Assembly (NCBI RefSeq): GCF_014203225.1
Contig: NZ_JACHIO010000011.1
Location: 62,001 to 126,000 of the forward strand
Reading direction: 5' to 3'
Source of the DNA: Granulicella mallensis
GTDB taxonomy: Bacteria; Acidobacteriota; Terriglobia; Terriglobales; Acidobacteriaceae
Length of the DNA: 64,000 nt
Part shown: piece after piece, positions 34,648 through 43,919 of the stretch
Layout: each line of letters opens with the position of its first letter
How positions within the stretch are numbered: the first letter of the stretch is position 1
Made by a program: the position numbers and the translations under genes
The notes under the pieces: model-generated
What the model saw: the letters and a program-made list of their open reading frames with translations, nothing else
The model's database searches: none
Told to the model about the DNA's origin: nothing

Positions 34648-35847
34648 CTACCTCACAACCGTGACAGCGGTGGCTCCAATGCGGAATAGGCTTGGGTCGG
34701 GATTATCAATGTGCACGCGGACCGGGAACCTTGCCGAGAGGTGGACCCAGTTGAGGGTGCGCTCGATATTGGGCAGGCCATCGGCCTGCTTGCCGTCTTC
34801 GGGGAAGATGCCGTAGCCGATGCTCTCCACATGGCCTTCAAACCTGTGGTCCGGATGGGCCATCACATAGACATCGACTGGCGAGCCGATGCGGATGTTT
34901 TTCAGCTTGGACTCGCGATAGTTGGCGATGACGTACCAGTTGCGGCTATCGATGAGAGTAAACAGGGGGCTGCCGGGACGGGCGTAAGCGCCTTCGGAGA
35001 TATTCATGCTGGTGACGTAGGCATCGAAGGGAGCGAGTACGCGCGTGCGCTCGAGGTCGAGCCGTGCACTGTCGACCCTGGAGGCTTTGGCGGGTCTCTG
35101 CGCTATTAGCGTCTCTACGCGGTCGACGGTGTGGATCGCCTGGCCTAACCGAGCCTGCGACTCGACGGCGGTATTCCCGGCTTGTTCGTGCTGCAGCACT
35201 GCCTGATTCAGTGCGGCTTGTGACTGGGCGAGTGCGGCCTGAGATTCGTCGTAGTTCCCCTGCGCGACGCGCACGGCAGTGTTGGCCTGATCGACCTGGT
35301 CGACTGTGACGTACTGCTTTTGCAGCAAGGGCTGGATACGGTTGAGGTCGTTGGTCGCGTACTTTAACCGCGCTTCGGCCGCGGCACTGGCTGCCTGTGC
35401 TCGTGTGACAGCGGCTTTGGCCAGATCGATGCTGCTGCTGGCGGTTTGAATTCCAGTCTTCGAGACATGAACCGCGGCGGTGGCAGCATCGACGGAGCTG
35501 TTCTGTGCGGCGATTTTGCGTGCTTCATCGATGATCTGCTGTTCGAGCAGGTCCTGGTCGGCCAGTGCCTGCTGTAGTGCGTATTCGTAGGGGCGTGGAT
35601 CGATGACGAACAGCAGGTCGCCCTTCTTTACAAAAGCATTGTCCTTCACGGGCAACTGGACGAGCCGTCCGCTGACCTCTGGCGCAATCTCGATGTAGTT
35701 GGCCCATACGTTGGCGTCATCCGTTCGCGGGTGACGATCGACTTGATAGACAGTCAGCAGGAGAGTAAGTACAGCGGCGATGACGACACCGATGAGGACC
35801 CAGCGGCCGAGGCGTTTGCGATGAGTGCTTTGCGTCTCTTGATCCAT
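34648..35847 (-). CDS. HlyD/EmrA-type periplasmic adaptor
   Basis: 399 residues: cytoplasmic N-terminus, membrane helix (about 14-33, VLIGVVIAAVLTLLLTVYQV), first lipoyl half with DDANVWANYIEIAPEVSGRL and VKDNAFVKKGDLLFVIDPRPYEYAL, a long alpha-helical coiled-coil hairpin (about 100-245), second lipoyl half and a beta-barrel (VLAPFDAYVTSMNISEGAY, YVIANYRESKLKNIRIGSPVDVYV). It bridges the FUSC protein and a TolC-like channel. The gene sits 13 bp after the YtcA-like gene and 3 bp before the FUSC gene, all on one transcript. Confidence 0.93.
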   Translation of the reverse strand: MDQETQSTHRKRLGRWVLIGVVIAAVLTLLLTVYQVDRHPRTDDANVWANYIEIAPEVSGRLVQLPVKDNAFVKKGDLLFVIDPRPYEYALQQALADQDLLEQQIIDEARKIAAQNSSVDAATAAVHVSKTGIQTASSSIDLAKAAVTRAQAASAAAEARLKYATNDLNRIQPLLQKQYVTVDQVDQANTAVRVAQGNYDESQAALAQSQAALNQAVLQHEQAGNTAVESQARLGQAIHTVDRVETLIAQRPAKASRVDSARLDLERTRVLAPFDAYVTSMNISEGAYARPGSPLFTLIDSRNWYVIANYRESKLKNIRIGSPVDVYVMAHPDHRFEGHVESIGYGIFPEDGKQADGLPNIERTLNWVHLSARFPVRVHIDNPDPSLFRIGATAVTVVR

Positions 35848-35860
35848 ACGATGTATGTCC

Positions 35861-36121
35861 TTAGCGAAAGAAGATCAACCACAACAGGCAGCTGAAGAGG
35901 ATGACGACGGCGGGATAGAAGAGGGCAACGGGACCGATCTCCGCCTCGAATTGATAACGCAGCAAGATGAGCCGCAGGATAGAGGCGAGAACGATGGCGA
36001 TCGTCAGACAAACCATCCAGACGGGAAAGAAGGAACCGATAATGTCGACTGATGGCGCGCGGCCGCATCCGGTGCAAAGCAGGAAGATCGCTGGAACGAA
36101 GATGGAGGTTCTTCGGGTCAT
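35861..36121 (-). CDS. YtcA-like small membrane lipoprotein
   Basis: 86 residues. The N-terminus MTRRTSIFVPAIFLLCTGCG ends in a lipobox (LCTGC), so lipidation at Cys19 is likely. GRAPSVDIIGSFFPVWMVCL and FEAEIGPVALFYPAVVILFSCLLWLIFF follow, giving two membrane helices. This is the pattern of the YtcA family, small proteins encoded with FUSC/HlyD exporters; biochemical function is unknown. It overlaps the TolC-like gene by 4 bp and precedes the adaptor gene by 13 bp. Confidence 0.85.
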   Translation of the reverse strand: MTRRTSIFVPAIFLLCTGCGRAPSVDIIGSFFPVWMVCLTIAIVLASILRLILLRYQFEAEIGPVALFYPAVVILFSCLLWLIFFR

Positions 36122-37665
36122 TGTGGTTGGCCGTCCTGAGGTTGCGGAGTTGATGTCTTCGTTGCCGGCGGTTGTGGCCGCAACAGGTTGCCGGTGCTGA
36201 ATTCCAGAGAGACTGCTTCAAGAAAGAGCTGCGAGCGCGCGGAGACGCTGGAGTAACGAGCCTGCGCCAACTGCTTTTCCGCCGTGACCACATCAATCAA
36301 ATTTTTAACCCCATATTTGTAGGCTTCGAGCGAGGCGGAGTAAGACGAGTTTGCGGAGGCAAGGAGCGCTATAGCGGCATCTTGTTTGCGAAGCGCCGCA
36401 CGGAAGGCGATGTAGGCTGTCCAGACCTCTCGTGTAGCCTGATCGCGCTTTTCACGCAGATCATCCTGGGCCTCGCGTTTCTTCGATCGGGCCTCAGCCA
36501 GTTCGTTCTTCCGTGCACCACCGTCAAAGATTCTCCACTGTACACCTACCGTTGCCGACCATGTTGGCTCACTGACATTTCCAAGCTGACCGTAGTCCGT
36601 AGTGGGCCAAATGGAGGTTTGAGCTCCATTCGCGGAGAGTGAGATCTTCGGGAGGTATTCGGATTTTGCGGAACGGATGGTATCGTCGGCGGCTCGAATC
36701 TCCGCAACCTGCGCCATGAGATCCGGACGGTCTGCCATGGCACGGCCGATCAGCGTGTTGATTGGCAGAGTCAGGGCGTCAGGAAGGGGGGCATTCTTCT
36801 GCCCGTCAACGTTGATGTCTGGCGAGGGCTCTACGCCGAGCTCTTCGGTCAGTGCCACTCGTGCAATCTTCTCGTCACCGTCGGCTGATTCGAGATCGAA
36901 GACGGCCTGTGAGGTTTCCGCACGTGCATTCAAGACGTCCGGTAGTGTGGAGCGGCCATTGAGAAGCTGCGTCTCGGCGGCGTCCTGCGTCGCCTGGGCG
37001 GTCTTCAGGGTCTGGCGTGCAGCTTCGAGGCGTTCCTGCTCGGTGAGCAGCTTGTAATAGGCGCTGGCCACGGAGAAAGCGACTTGCTGGTTCGCCTGGA
37101 TAAAGTTGGCTCCGGCGGCAAGTTTTTCGGCGGTTGCCGCATCGACTTTTGCAGCGCGCTGTCCAAAGTCGAAGAGAAGATAGTCGAGCGTGACTTCAGG
37201 CACGACGGCCGGGACTTCTACCATGGTGTAACCACGGGGGGCCAAGGGCTTCGGGAAGGGTTCGATGGTGCGCTCGTCTGCAAAGGCGGCGACACCTGCG
37301 AGAACAGGGTAGTAGGAGCTCTTTGCGACGCCCAGCGCATCGGCCTTCTGCTTGGCACGCTCCCATACGATGCGTGTATGGGGATTGTTGTGCTCGGCGA
37401 TGTCTATCAACTCGGCTAAGGTGTAGGGATGGACAGGGTCAAGTTGTATTACCGTGTCCATCGGAACTGCATGGGCTGCGCAATCGGCGGCAGCTCCCGG
37501 TGTCGAAGCGATGCCGGCACACTGCGCCATAGCGGTTTTGGGGCCAAGGCAGACGAGGGCTAGAAGAAAACCCCACAATGGCACGCGCAATTGCCACCGT
37601 CCTGAACGTTCAGGCCGGTTAGAGGAATGAGTCATCGGGCATCGCATAGCTGCTCGTGCCAACAC
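36118..37665 (-). CDS. TolC-family outer-membrane efflux protein
   Basis: 515 residues from GTG 37665, chosen because GGAGAA stands 6 nt upstream; ATG 37647 or 37635 would shorten the N-terminus slightly. Signal peptide around VPLWGFLLALVCLGPKTAMAQ. The two OEP domains carry typical coiled-coil segments (AEHNNPHTRIVWERAKQKADALG; VASAYYKLLTEQERLEAARQTLKTAQATQDAAE; YKYGVKNLIDVVTAEKQLAQARY). It should form the trimeric exit duct for the FUSC/HlyD exporter. First gene of the operon, divergent from the tricorn-like protease with 218 bp between the starts. Confidence 0.92.
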   Translation of the reverse strand: MLARAAMRCPMTHSSNRPERSGRWQLRVPLWGFLLALVCLGPKTAMAQCAGIASTPGAAADCAAHAVPMDTVIQLDPVHPYTLAELIDIAEHNNPHTRIVWERAKQKADALGVAKSSYYPVLAGVAAFADERTIEPFPKPLAPRGYTMVEVPAVVPEVTLDYLLFDFGQRAAKVDAATAEKLAAGANFIQANQQVAFSVASAYYKLLTEQERLEAARQTLKTAQATQDAAETQLLNGRSTLPDVLNARAETSQAVFDLESADGDEKIARVALTEELGVEPSPDINVDGQKNAPLPDALTLPINTLIGRAMADRPDLMAQVAEIRAADDTIRSAKSEYLPKISLSANGAQTSIWPTTDYGQLGNVSEPTWSATVGVQWRIFDGGARKNELAEARSKKREAQDDLREKRDQATREVWTAYIAFRAALRKQDAAIALLASANSSYSASLEAYKYGVKNLIDVVTAEKQLAQARYSSVSARSQLFLEAVSLEFSTGNLLRPQPPATKTSTPQPQDGQPQ

Positions 37666-37883
37666 AAGAATTCTCCAAATCTATTTAAATTGGATCATAG
37701 CCAACACATGGAGAACCGTAAACCTACGTAAAGGTGTTACTGAAACAATCTGCAGACATTTAGCCGGTTTCACGGCTGGCGACCTGGATTGGGAAATCGA
37801 TAGTATTCTCCTTCAGAAGATTGAAATGTCAGATTCCTTGCCGATGGCAGGATCTTAAGGAACCGAAAGGAACTCTCCAGCCC

Positions 37884-40800
37884 ATGGTGTCTTCGAAGGT
37901 GTTTCGCTGTGCTGCAAGTCTTCTTGTGCTCTGCATTCCTGGTTTGCTGCCGCTACATGCAAGTGAGAATGAGCCGGTGCACGGTGGCTATTATGTCGAT
38001 CCGGCAGTGCATGGCGACACGCTGATCTTTACCTCCGAAGGGGATCTCTGGTCGGTCAATGTGCATGGTGGTGCGGCGCACAGGTTGACCTCCAGCCCCG
38101 GTATGGAGAGGATGGCGAGCATCTCACCGGATGGGCTGACAGTTGCATTCTCTGCGCAGTATGAGGGGCCGGACGAGGTGTATACGATTCCGATTGCGGG
38201 TGGGATGCCGCAGCGGAAGACCTGGGATGGTGGCGCGGTTCCAGTGGGATGGAAGCCAGATGGCCGTCTGGTGATTTCGACGAATCGCTATTCGACGCTG
38301 CCCGATCCTGGACTGGTGCTGGTCGGCAGTCATGGTGAACGTGAGAGGGTGCCGCTGGCCACGGGTTCAGAGGCAGCGTATTCGGAGGATGGAAAGACGC
38401 TGTTCTTTACGAGATTTGAGAAGCAGTGGAGCAATACCAAGCGTTACAAAGGCGGATGGGCACAGAGCCTCTGGCGGTTCGATGGAGAGGGAGAGGCCGT
38501 AGCGATGACGGCGGATTGGGTAGGAACTTCTCACAATCCAATGTTCTGGAATGGACGCGTGTACTTCCTCTCCGACCGCGATGGGGTGATGAATGTCTGG
38601 TCGGTGGACCAGGAAGGGCATGACCCGAAACAGGAGAGCCATCAGCATGGATTCGATATTGAGGCTGCTTCTGTCTCCGATGGAAACATGGTGTATGCGT
38701 GCGGCGCGGACCTGTGGTCGCTCGATCTGAAGACGGGACATGAGGCGGTGATCCCGATCACGTTGACGTCGGACTTCGATCAGATGCGCGAACACTGGGT
38801 CAAGAAGCCCGTGAGCTATCTGACGGATGTACATATTGCGCCGGATGGCAGCAGTGCGGTGTTTACGGCGCGTGGTGAGGTATTTACGCTGCCGGTGAGG
38901 AGTGGGCGGATCGTCAAGGTCGCTGGAGATTCTGCAACACGGTATCGTGGAGCGCGCTTCCTGCCTGATGGAAAGAGCGTTGTTGCGCTTTCGACCGAGA
39001 GCGGTGAGACGGAGTTCTGGAAGTATCCCGCAAATGGCGAAGGTAAACCGGAGCAATGGACCCACGACGCAAAGGTGCTGCGCTGGGAGGGTGTGCCGTC
39101 TCCGGATGGGCGATGGTTAGCTCACCACGACAAGGACGATCAGCTCTGGGTCTATGACACGAAGACGAAGCAGAGCAAACGGATCGCGCAGTCGACGACG
39201 GGTGGCTTTTCGGATTTGAGCTGGTCTCCGGATAGCCGGTGGCTGGCGTATGTGGAGACGGCGGAGAACCAGTTTTCACAGACCAAGGTGTTGAATGTGG
39301 AATCGGGTGCGATCGCGACGCTTACCTCCGATCGCTATAACAGCGTGAATCCGATCTGGAGCTCCGATGGCAAGTGGCTTTACTTCCTCTCGGACAGAAT
39401 GCTCAAGACGACGGTGATGTCTCCGTGGGGATCACGGATGCCACAGCCGCACTTCGATCGCCCGGTGAAGATCTATGAACTCGCACTGACACCGGGACTT
39501 CGGTCTCCTTTCCTGCCGCCCGATGAACTGCATCCGGAGACGCCGGAGAAGGAAGAGAAGGAGAAGCAGGAAAAGGAGAAAGAGAAGAAAGCCGCGGACA
39601 AGACCAAGGACAAGGTAGAGGACAAGGCGAAGAAAGATGACGCCGGGGAGAAAGCAGACGCCGAAAAGGCGGACGCGGAGAAGAAGAAAGTTCCCGAGGT
39701 CAAGATCGATTTCACGGACATCCAGGCGCGTTTGATAGAGGTTCCGGTTCCTGCGGGAAACTACGAGGGTCTGCAGGCTACGGAGAAGCGGCTGTGCTGG
39801 CTGAACTCAAATGATGAGGCTGATCCGAAGAGGTCGTTACAGTGTCTCGACATCGCGAACAAGGGCGATGACGTGGATACCGTGATGACGGACGTGAAAG
39901 GGTATGAGGTTTCGCTGGACAGGAAGAAGATTCTTCTGCACAAGCACGATGATTTTTATATTGTCGATTCCGACGTGAAGGCCTCCGGGCTCGGCGATCC
40001 GAAGGTGCTCGGCAAGGCGAAGATCGATCTGTCGCATTGGTCTTTTTCGACTACGCCGAGGGCTGAGTTCAGAGGGATCTTTCTGGATGCGTGGCGGCTG
40101 GAGAGGGACTATTTCTATGACCGGCACATGCACGGAGTTGATTGGACTGCGATGCGAGACCGGTATCTACCGCTGGTAGATCGCGTGTCGGACCGCGACG
40201 AGTTGAACGAAGTGATCGCGCAGATGGTGAGCGAGTTGTCAGCGTTGCATACGTTTGTTTATGGCGGAGACGAGAGAAAGCCGTCCGATGAGATTGGACT
40301 GGCGGCACTGGGAGCGGAGCTTCGGCGGGATGAAAAAGCTGGTGGCTATGTAGTGGAACATGTCTATCTGCATGATCCGGATCTGCCGAACCTGGCGCCT
40401 CCTCTGGCTCGTCCAGACTCAATGGTGCGTGAGGGCGAGGTGATTGTGAGCCTCGATGGAACGGACCTGCTGAACGTGCCGGATGAACGCGAGTTGTTGC
40501 GCGGCAAGGCCGATACGCAGGTGATGCTGCAGGTGAAGTCGAAGACCGGAGAGATGCGCAATGTACTGGTGAAGCCCATCAAGTCGGGGGATGAGAACAA
40601 TCTGCGCTATGCGGAGTGGGAGTACTCGCGGCGATTGAAGGTGGAGTCGGACTCGGGTGGCAAGATCGGATATGTTCACCTGCGTGCCATGGGTCCGGAC
40701 GATATCAATCAGTGGGCGCGAGAGTATTATCCGATCTTCGACAGGCAGGGATTGATCATTGACGTTCGCCATAATGGGGGCGGCAATATCGACTCGTGGC

Positions 40801-41270
40801 TATTGAGCACGCTGTTAAGAAAGGCGTGGTTCTACTGGCAGCCGCGGGTGGGCAATCCCTCGTGGAACATGCAGGACGCGTTCCGCGGACACATTGTTGT
40901 GCTGTGCGACCAGGAGACGGCCTCTGACGGAGAAGCGTTCACGGAGGGTTTCAAACGCTTCGAGATGGGGAAGGTGATTGGAACCCGCACGTGGGGCGGA
41001 GAGATCTGGCTCAGTGGAAGCAATATCCAGGCAGATGGCGGTGTGGCTACGGCTGCGGAGACCGGGGTGTATGGGCCGGAAGGAAAGTGGCTGATCGAGG
41101 GGCACGGAGTCGAGCCGGATATCACGGTCGACAATCTGCCTCATGCCACATTCACCGGCGGCGATGCGCAACTACAGTCTGCCATTGAGTTGTTGAAGCA
41201 GCAGATTCAGGCGGATCCGAGGCCCGTGCCAAAGGCTCCGCCATATCCGGACAAGTCGTTCAAGTATTGA
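37884..41270 (+). CDS. Tricorn-like serine protease, secreted
   Basis: About 1128 residues from ATG 37884 (MVSSKVFRCAASLLVLCIPG), which gives a proper signal peptide; an upstream ATG adds 21 residues. Two beta-propeller blocks built from WD/PD40-like repeats (ISPDGLTVAFSAQYEG, SPDSRWLAYVE, SSDGKWLYFLSDR) cover about 30-540. A very charged Lys/Glu linker (about 570-625) follows, then tricorn C1, a PDZ-like region and the C2 catalytic part. Candidate catalytic residues: His in DRHMHGVDW and Ser1014 in ETASDGEAF, with the supporting stretch DVRHNGGGNIDSW. Tricorn trims peptides in archaea; the bacterial secreted forms are less studied. Single gene. Confidence 0.92.
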   Translation: MVSSKVFRCAASLLVLCIPGLLPLHASENEPVHGGYYVDPAVHGDTLIFTSEGDLWSVNVHGGAAHRLTSSPGMERMASISPDGLTVAFSAQYEGPDEVYTIPIAGGMPQRKTWDGGAVPVGWKPDGRLVISTNRYSTLPDPGLVLVGSHGERERVPLATGSEAAYSEDGKTLFFTRFEKQWSNTKRYKGGWAQSLWRFDGEGEAVAMTADWVGTSHNPMFWNGRVYFLSDRDGVMNVWSVDQEGHDPKQESHQHGFDIEAASVSDGNMVYACGADLWSLDLKTGHEAVIPITLTSDFDQMREHWVKKPVSYLTDVHIAPDGSSAVFTARGEVFTLPVRSGRIVKVAGDSATRYRGARFLPDGKSVVALSTESGETEFWKYPANGEGKPEQWTHDAKVLRWEGVPSPDGRWLAHHDKDDQLWVYDTKTKQSKRIAQSTTGGFSDLSWSPDSRWLAYVETAENQFSQTKVLNVESGAIATLTSDRYNSVNPIWSSDGKWLYFLSDRMLKTTVMSPWGSRMPQPHFDRPVKIYELALTPGLRSPFLPPDELHPETPEKEEKEKQEKEKEKKAADKTKDKVEDKAKKDDAGEKADAEKADAEKKKVPEVKIDFTDIQARLIEVPVPAGNYEGLQATEKRLCWLNSNDEADPKRSLQCLDIANKGDDVDTVMTDVKGYEVSLDRKKILLHKHDDFYIVDSDVKASGLGDPKVLGKAKIDLSHWSFSTTPRAEFRGIFLDAWRLERDYFYDRHMHGVDWTAMRDRYLPLVDRVSDRDELNEVIAQMVSELSALHTFVYGGDERKPSDEIGLAALGAELRRDEKAGGYVVEHVYLHDPDLPNLAPPLARPDSMVREGEVIVSLDGTDLLNVPDERELLRGKADTQVMLQVKSKTGEMRNVLVKPIKSGDENNLRYAEWEYSRRLKVESDSGGKIGYVHLRAMGPDDINQWAREYYPIFDRQGLIIDVRHNGGGNIDSWLLSTLLRKAWFYWQPRVGNPSWNMQDAFRGHIVVLCDQETASDGEAFTEGFKRFEMGKVIGTRTWGGEIWLSGSNIQADGGVATAAETGVYGPEGKWLIEGHGVEPDITVDNLPHATFTGGDAQLQSAIELLKQQIQADPRPVPKAPPYPDKSFKY

Positions 41271-41437
41271 GTGGTATCCGAAGCTGATTGCCAATAGCTC
41301 AGGATGGAGCTTCGAAATTCTCTTTGAGAGCATTCCCTAACTGGGACCAGGCTCTCGTGCGATTTTCGATGTACTTCTAAGTTGCCGGAGAGCAATGTCT
41401 CTGAGAGCCGACTACTCTTTAAAGAGAGGTCGTCAAG

Positions 41438-42544
41438 ATGATGAGAGTAGATCGCAAGCATCCCTGGAGGGAGAGTAAAGCCGCACAGCGTCTCGGTGTT
41501 CGGTATCCCCTCATCCAGGGGCCATTCGGTGGGCTCTCGTCGGTTGCACTTGCAGCGTCAGTGTCCAATAGCGGCGGTCTGGGCTCCTTTGGTGCGGCTC
41601 AACTGAGTCCTACTCAGATCAAGGAAACCGTTGTCCAACTGCGCGAATCCACAGACAAGCCCTTCTCCCTCAATCTCTGGGTTTCTACCTACGATGAGGC
41701 TGCTCGCTCAACGACGAGTGCCCGTATCGAAGCGAGTGTGCTGGCGGCCCAGCACTATTTCGCAGAGCTGAATATTCCAACACCCGAAGCTCCGAAGTTC
41801 AGCGCCCCGGACTTCAATGCTCAGGTCGATGCTCTCTTGCAGGCTCGCCCGCCAGTCGCGAGTTTTATCTTTGGGATTCCTCCGAAGTCTGTGTTGGAAG
41901 AGTGTCGTGCCTCTGGCATCGTCACGATCGGATCGGCTACAACCGGAGCCGAAGCGAAAGCCGTTGCCGATGCGGGGATGGACCTGGTTGTCGCCTCTGG
42001 CTTTGAGGCAGGAGGGCATCGGGGATCCTTCCTGGCCCCTGCCGAGGCTTCTCTCACGGGAACCTTTGCATTGATCCCGCAGGTCGCAGATAACGTAGGG
42101 ATTCCGGTGATAGCGGCGGGTGGTATCGCGGATGCACGCGGCATCGTAGCTGCCTTTGCTCTGGGGGCGGATGCTGTTCAGATTGGGACTGCCTTTCTGG
42201 TTTGTGAGGGATCGGGTATAGGTCCACTCCATCGTCAAGCACTTCTTTCGGATGCGGTAAGATCGACCGGGCTTAGTCGCTACTTCAGTGGAAGACTGGC
42301 TCGTGGTATCCGAAATCGCTTCATGAGCGACATGGAAGAATCAGAGCTTGACCCGCTACCGTACCCACTGCAAAGAGCTCTTATGCGTCCGTATACAGAG
42401 GCTGCTACGAGGCAGGAGCGCACCGACCTTTTGCCACTCTGGGCAGGGCAAGCGGCAGCTTTGATCCGTCATACTACGGTGGAAGCTTTGATGGAGAGTT
42501 TGATCCGGGAGACGGATGAGCTCTATCGGAACCTATCGCTTTGA
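41438..42544 (+). CDS. Nitronate monooxygenase-like FMN enzyme
   Basis: 368 residues, a TIM-barrel FMN enzyme of the nitronate monooxygenase (2-nitropropane dioxygenase) family, cytosolic. Signatures: RYPLIQGPFGGLSSVALAASVSNSGGLGSF at the N-terminus, SGFEAGGHRG with the catalytic His194, IPVIAAGGIADARGI and ALGADAVQIGTAFLVCEGSG for phosphate binding. It oxidises alkyl nitronates to carbonyl compounds and nitrite, detoxifying propionate-3-nitronate (established for class I members). Some relatives are instead enoyl reductases. Single gene between the protease and the GH43 gene, without evident operon. Confidence 0.9.
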   Translation: MMRVDRKHPWRESKAAQRLGVRYPLIQGPFGGLSSVALAASVSNSGGLGSFGAAQLSPTQIKETVVQLRESTDKPFSLNLWVSTYDEAARSTTSARIEASVLAAQHYFAELNIPTPEAPKFSAPDFNAQVDALLQARPPVASFIFGIPPKSVLEECRASGIVTIGSATTGAEAKAVADAGMDLVVASGFEAGGHRGSFLAPAEASLTGTFALIPQVADNVGIPVIAAGGIADARGIVAAFALGADAVQIGTAFLVCEGSGIGPLHRQALLSDAVRSTGLSRYFSGRLARGIRNRFMSDMEESELDPLPYPLQRALMRPYTEAATRQERTDLLPLWAGQAAALIRHTTVEALMESLIRETDELYRNLSL

Positions 42545-42608
42545 TCTTTTTCCAAGCCTTCAATTGAGATGACTTATAGCTTCTCATCTGCCGGCCTGAT
42601 GGACTCGT

Positions 42609-43700
42609 ATGACTGGATGGACTGTGTACCGATATCTTCGAACTAGCCTTGTACTCTTCGCCTCGCTGCCATTCGTCTCCGCCGGATGGGCGCAGGCTAA
42701 CGCGAATCTTGCACAACAGGGATGGTATGCCGATCCTGAGATCCGCATCTTTGCGGGGCAGTATTGGATCTATCCAACCTCTTCCAGTCCGAACCCGGAT
42801 AGCGACGAGCATCGGAGCTTCAATCCCTTGCAGCAGAGATTGCGTAGCGGACATGTCGTGCATCCGGTTTATCTGCTGCATACGTCTCTGGATGCCTTCT
42901 CTTCTCCTGATCTCGTGCACTGGACGAAGCATAAGGACGTGCTGGACATCAGGAACGTCTCCTGGGCGGCTTATGCGATCTGGGCGCCGACGGCTATCCA
43001 TCTGAACGGCAAGTACTATCTCTTCTTCGCGGCAAACGACATCCAGAAGAGCGACACCTTTCTCGGCGGAATCGGTGTGGCCGTTAGTGATCAGCCGGGT
43101 GGGCCGTTCGTGGACGCGCTGGGCAAACCGCTCATCGGCGAGTTCCACAATGGAGCTCAGCCGATCGATCCGATGGTGTACAAGGACGATGATGGATCGA
43201 TCTACTTCTATTACGGTGGGCAAGGGCACTGCAATGTGGCCCGTCTCTCGCCCGATCTCAAGAGTGTGATCCCGATGAAGGACGGCTCGATGTACAAGGA
43301 GATTACGCCGGAGCACTATGTCGAAGGGCCGTTCATGATCAAACGGAAGGGCGTGTATTACTTCATGTGGTCGGAGGGCGATTGGGGCGACTCAAGCTAT
43401 GGGGTTGCTTATGGGAAGAGCAACAGTCCGACGGGCCCGTTCGAGCGCATTGGCAAGATCCTGGGGACGGACCCGGCTATTGCGAACGGGCCGGGGCATC
43501 ACTCAGCGGTTCAGATTCCGGGAACGGATGACTGGTACATCGTCTATCATCGTCATCCCCTTGGTACGACGGGTCCGAACGAACGGGTGATGGCTATTGA
43601 CTCGATGCACTTTGATGCGGAGGGCAATATTGAGGTGGTCAAGATGACGAAGGAGGGGCTGGCTCCTCGGCTTCTGTCTCATCAGATCAACAAGCATTAG
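42609..43700 (+). CDS. Secreted glycoside hydrolase, family 43
   Basis: 363 residues with a signal peptide (about 1-29, ending SAGWAQA). Five-bladed propeller signatures of GH43: WYADPEIRIF with the base Asp42, AQPIDPMVYKDDDGSIYFYYGG with the pKa-tuning Asp, and EHYVEGPFMIKRKGVYYFMWSEGDW with the acid Glu. Also GPGHHSAVQIPGTDDWYIVYHRH. Family members are arabinofuranosidases, arabinanases or beta-xylosidases that trim plant hemicellulose side chains. The exact specificity is not readable. It fits the plant-polymer lifestyle suggested by the esterases in the window. Confidence 0.92.
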   Translation: MTGWTVYRYLRTSLVLFASLPFVSAGWAQANANLAQQGWYADPEIRIFAGQYWIYPTSSSPNPDSDEHRSFNPLQQRLRSGHVVHPVYLLHTSLDAFSSPDLVHWTKHKDVLDIRNVSWAAYAIWAPTAIHLNGKYYLFFAANDIQKSDTFLGGIGVAVSDQPGGPFVDALGKPLIGEFHNGAQPIDPMVYKDDDGSIYFYYGGQGHCNVARLSPDLKSVIPMKDGSMYKEITPEHYVEGPFMIKRKGVYYFMWSEGDWGDSSYGVAYGKSNSPTGPFERIGKILGTDPAIANGPGHHSAVQIPGTDDWYIVYHRHPLGTTGPNERVMAIDSMHFDAEGNIEVVKMTKEGLAPRLLSHQINKH

Positions 43701-43836
43701 AGCCTTGATCAAGGGTTGTATCCCGAGGTTGGGGCGGCTTGTTTCGCTACGACTAAAGAAAGCAATTCGGTCGTTGCGGCTACGCCTTCACTCCGGCCTT
43801 CGGCAGAGCGGAAGGGTTTAGTCACGGTTCCTATAC

Positions 43837-43856
43837 GGCCTGGCTGAAGCCAGGCC
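43837..43856. repeat. Palindrome GGCCTGGCTGAAGCCAGGCC
   Basis: A 9-bp stem with 2-nt loop in the 220-bp gap after the GH43 gene. It belongs to the GGCTGAAGCC class of intergenic repeats seen at 9214-9379 and 18281-18460 and may act as a transcription terminator for either flanking gene. Confidence 0.7.
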
Positions 43857-43919
43857 CTTCCGATCTGTGCCTTAGCAAACTGTTTGCACCCTTCGTCGCC
43901 AAACGAAATCTACTTACTT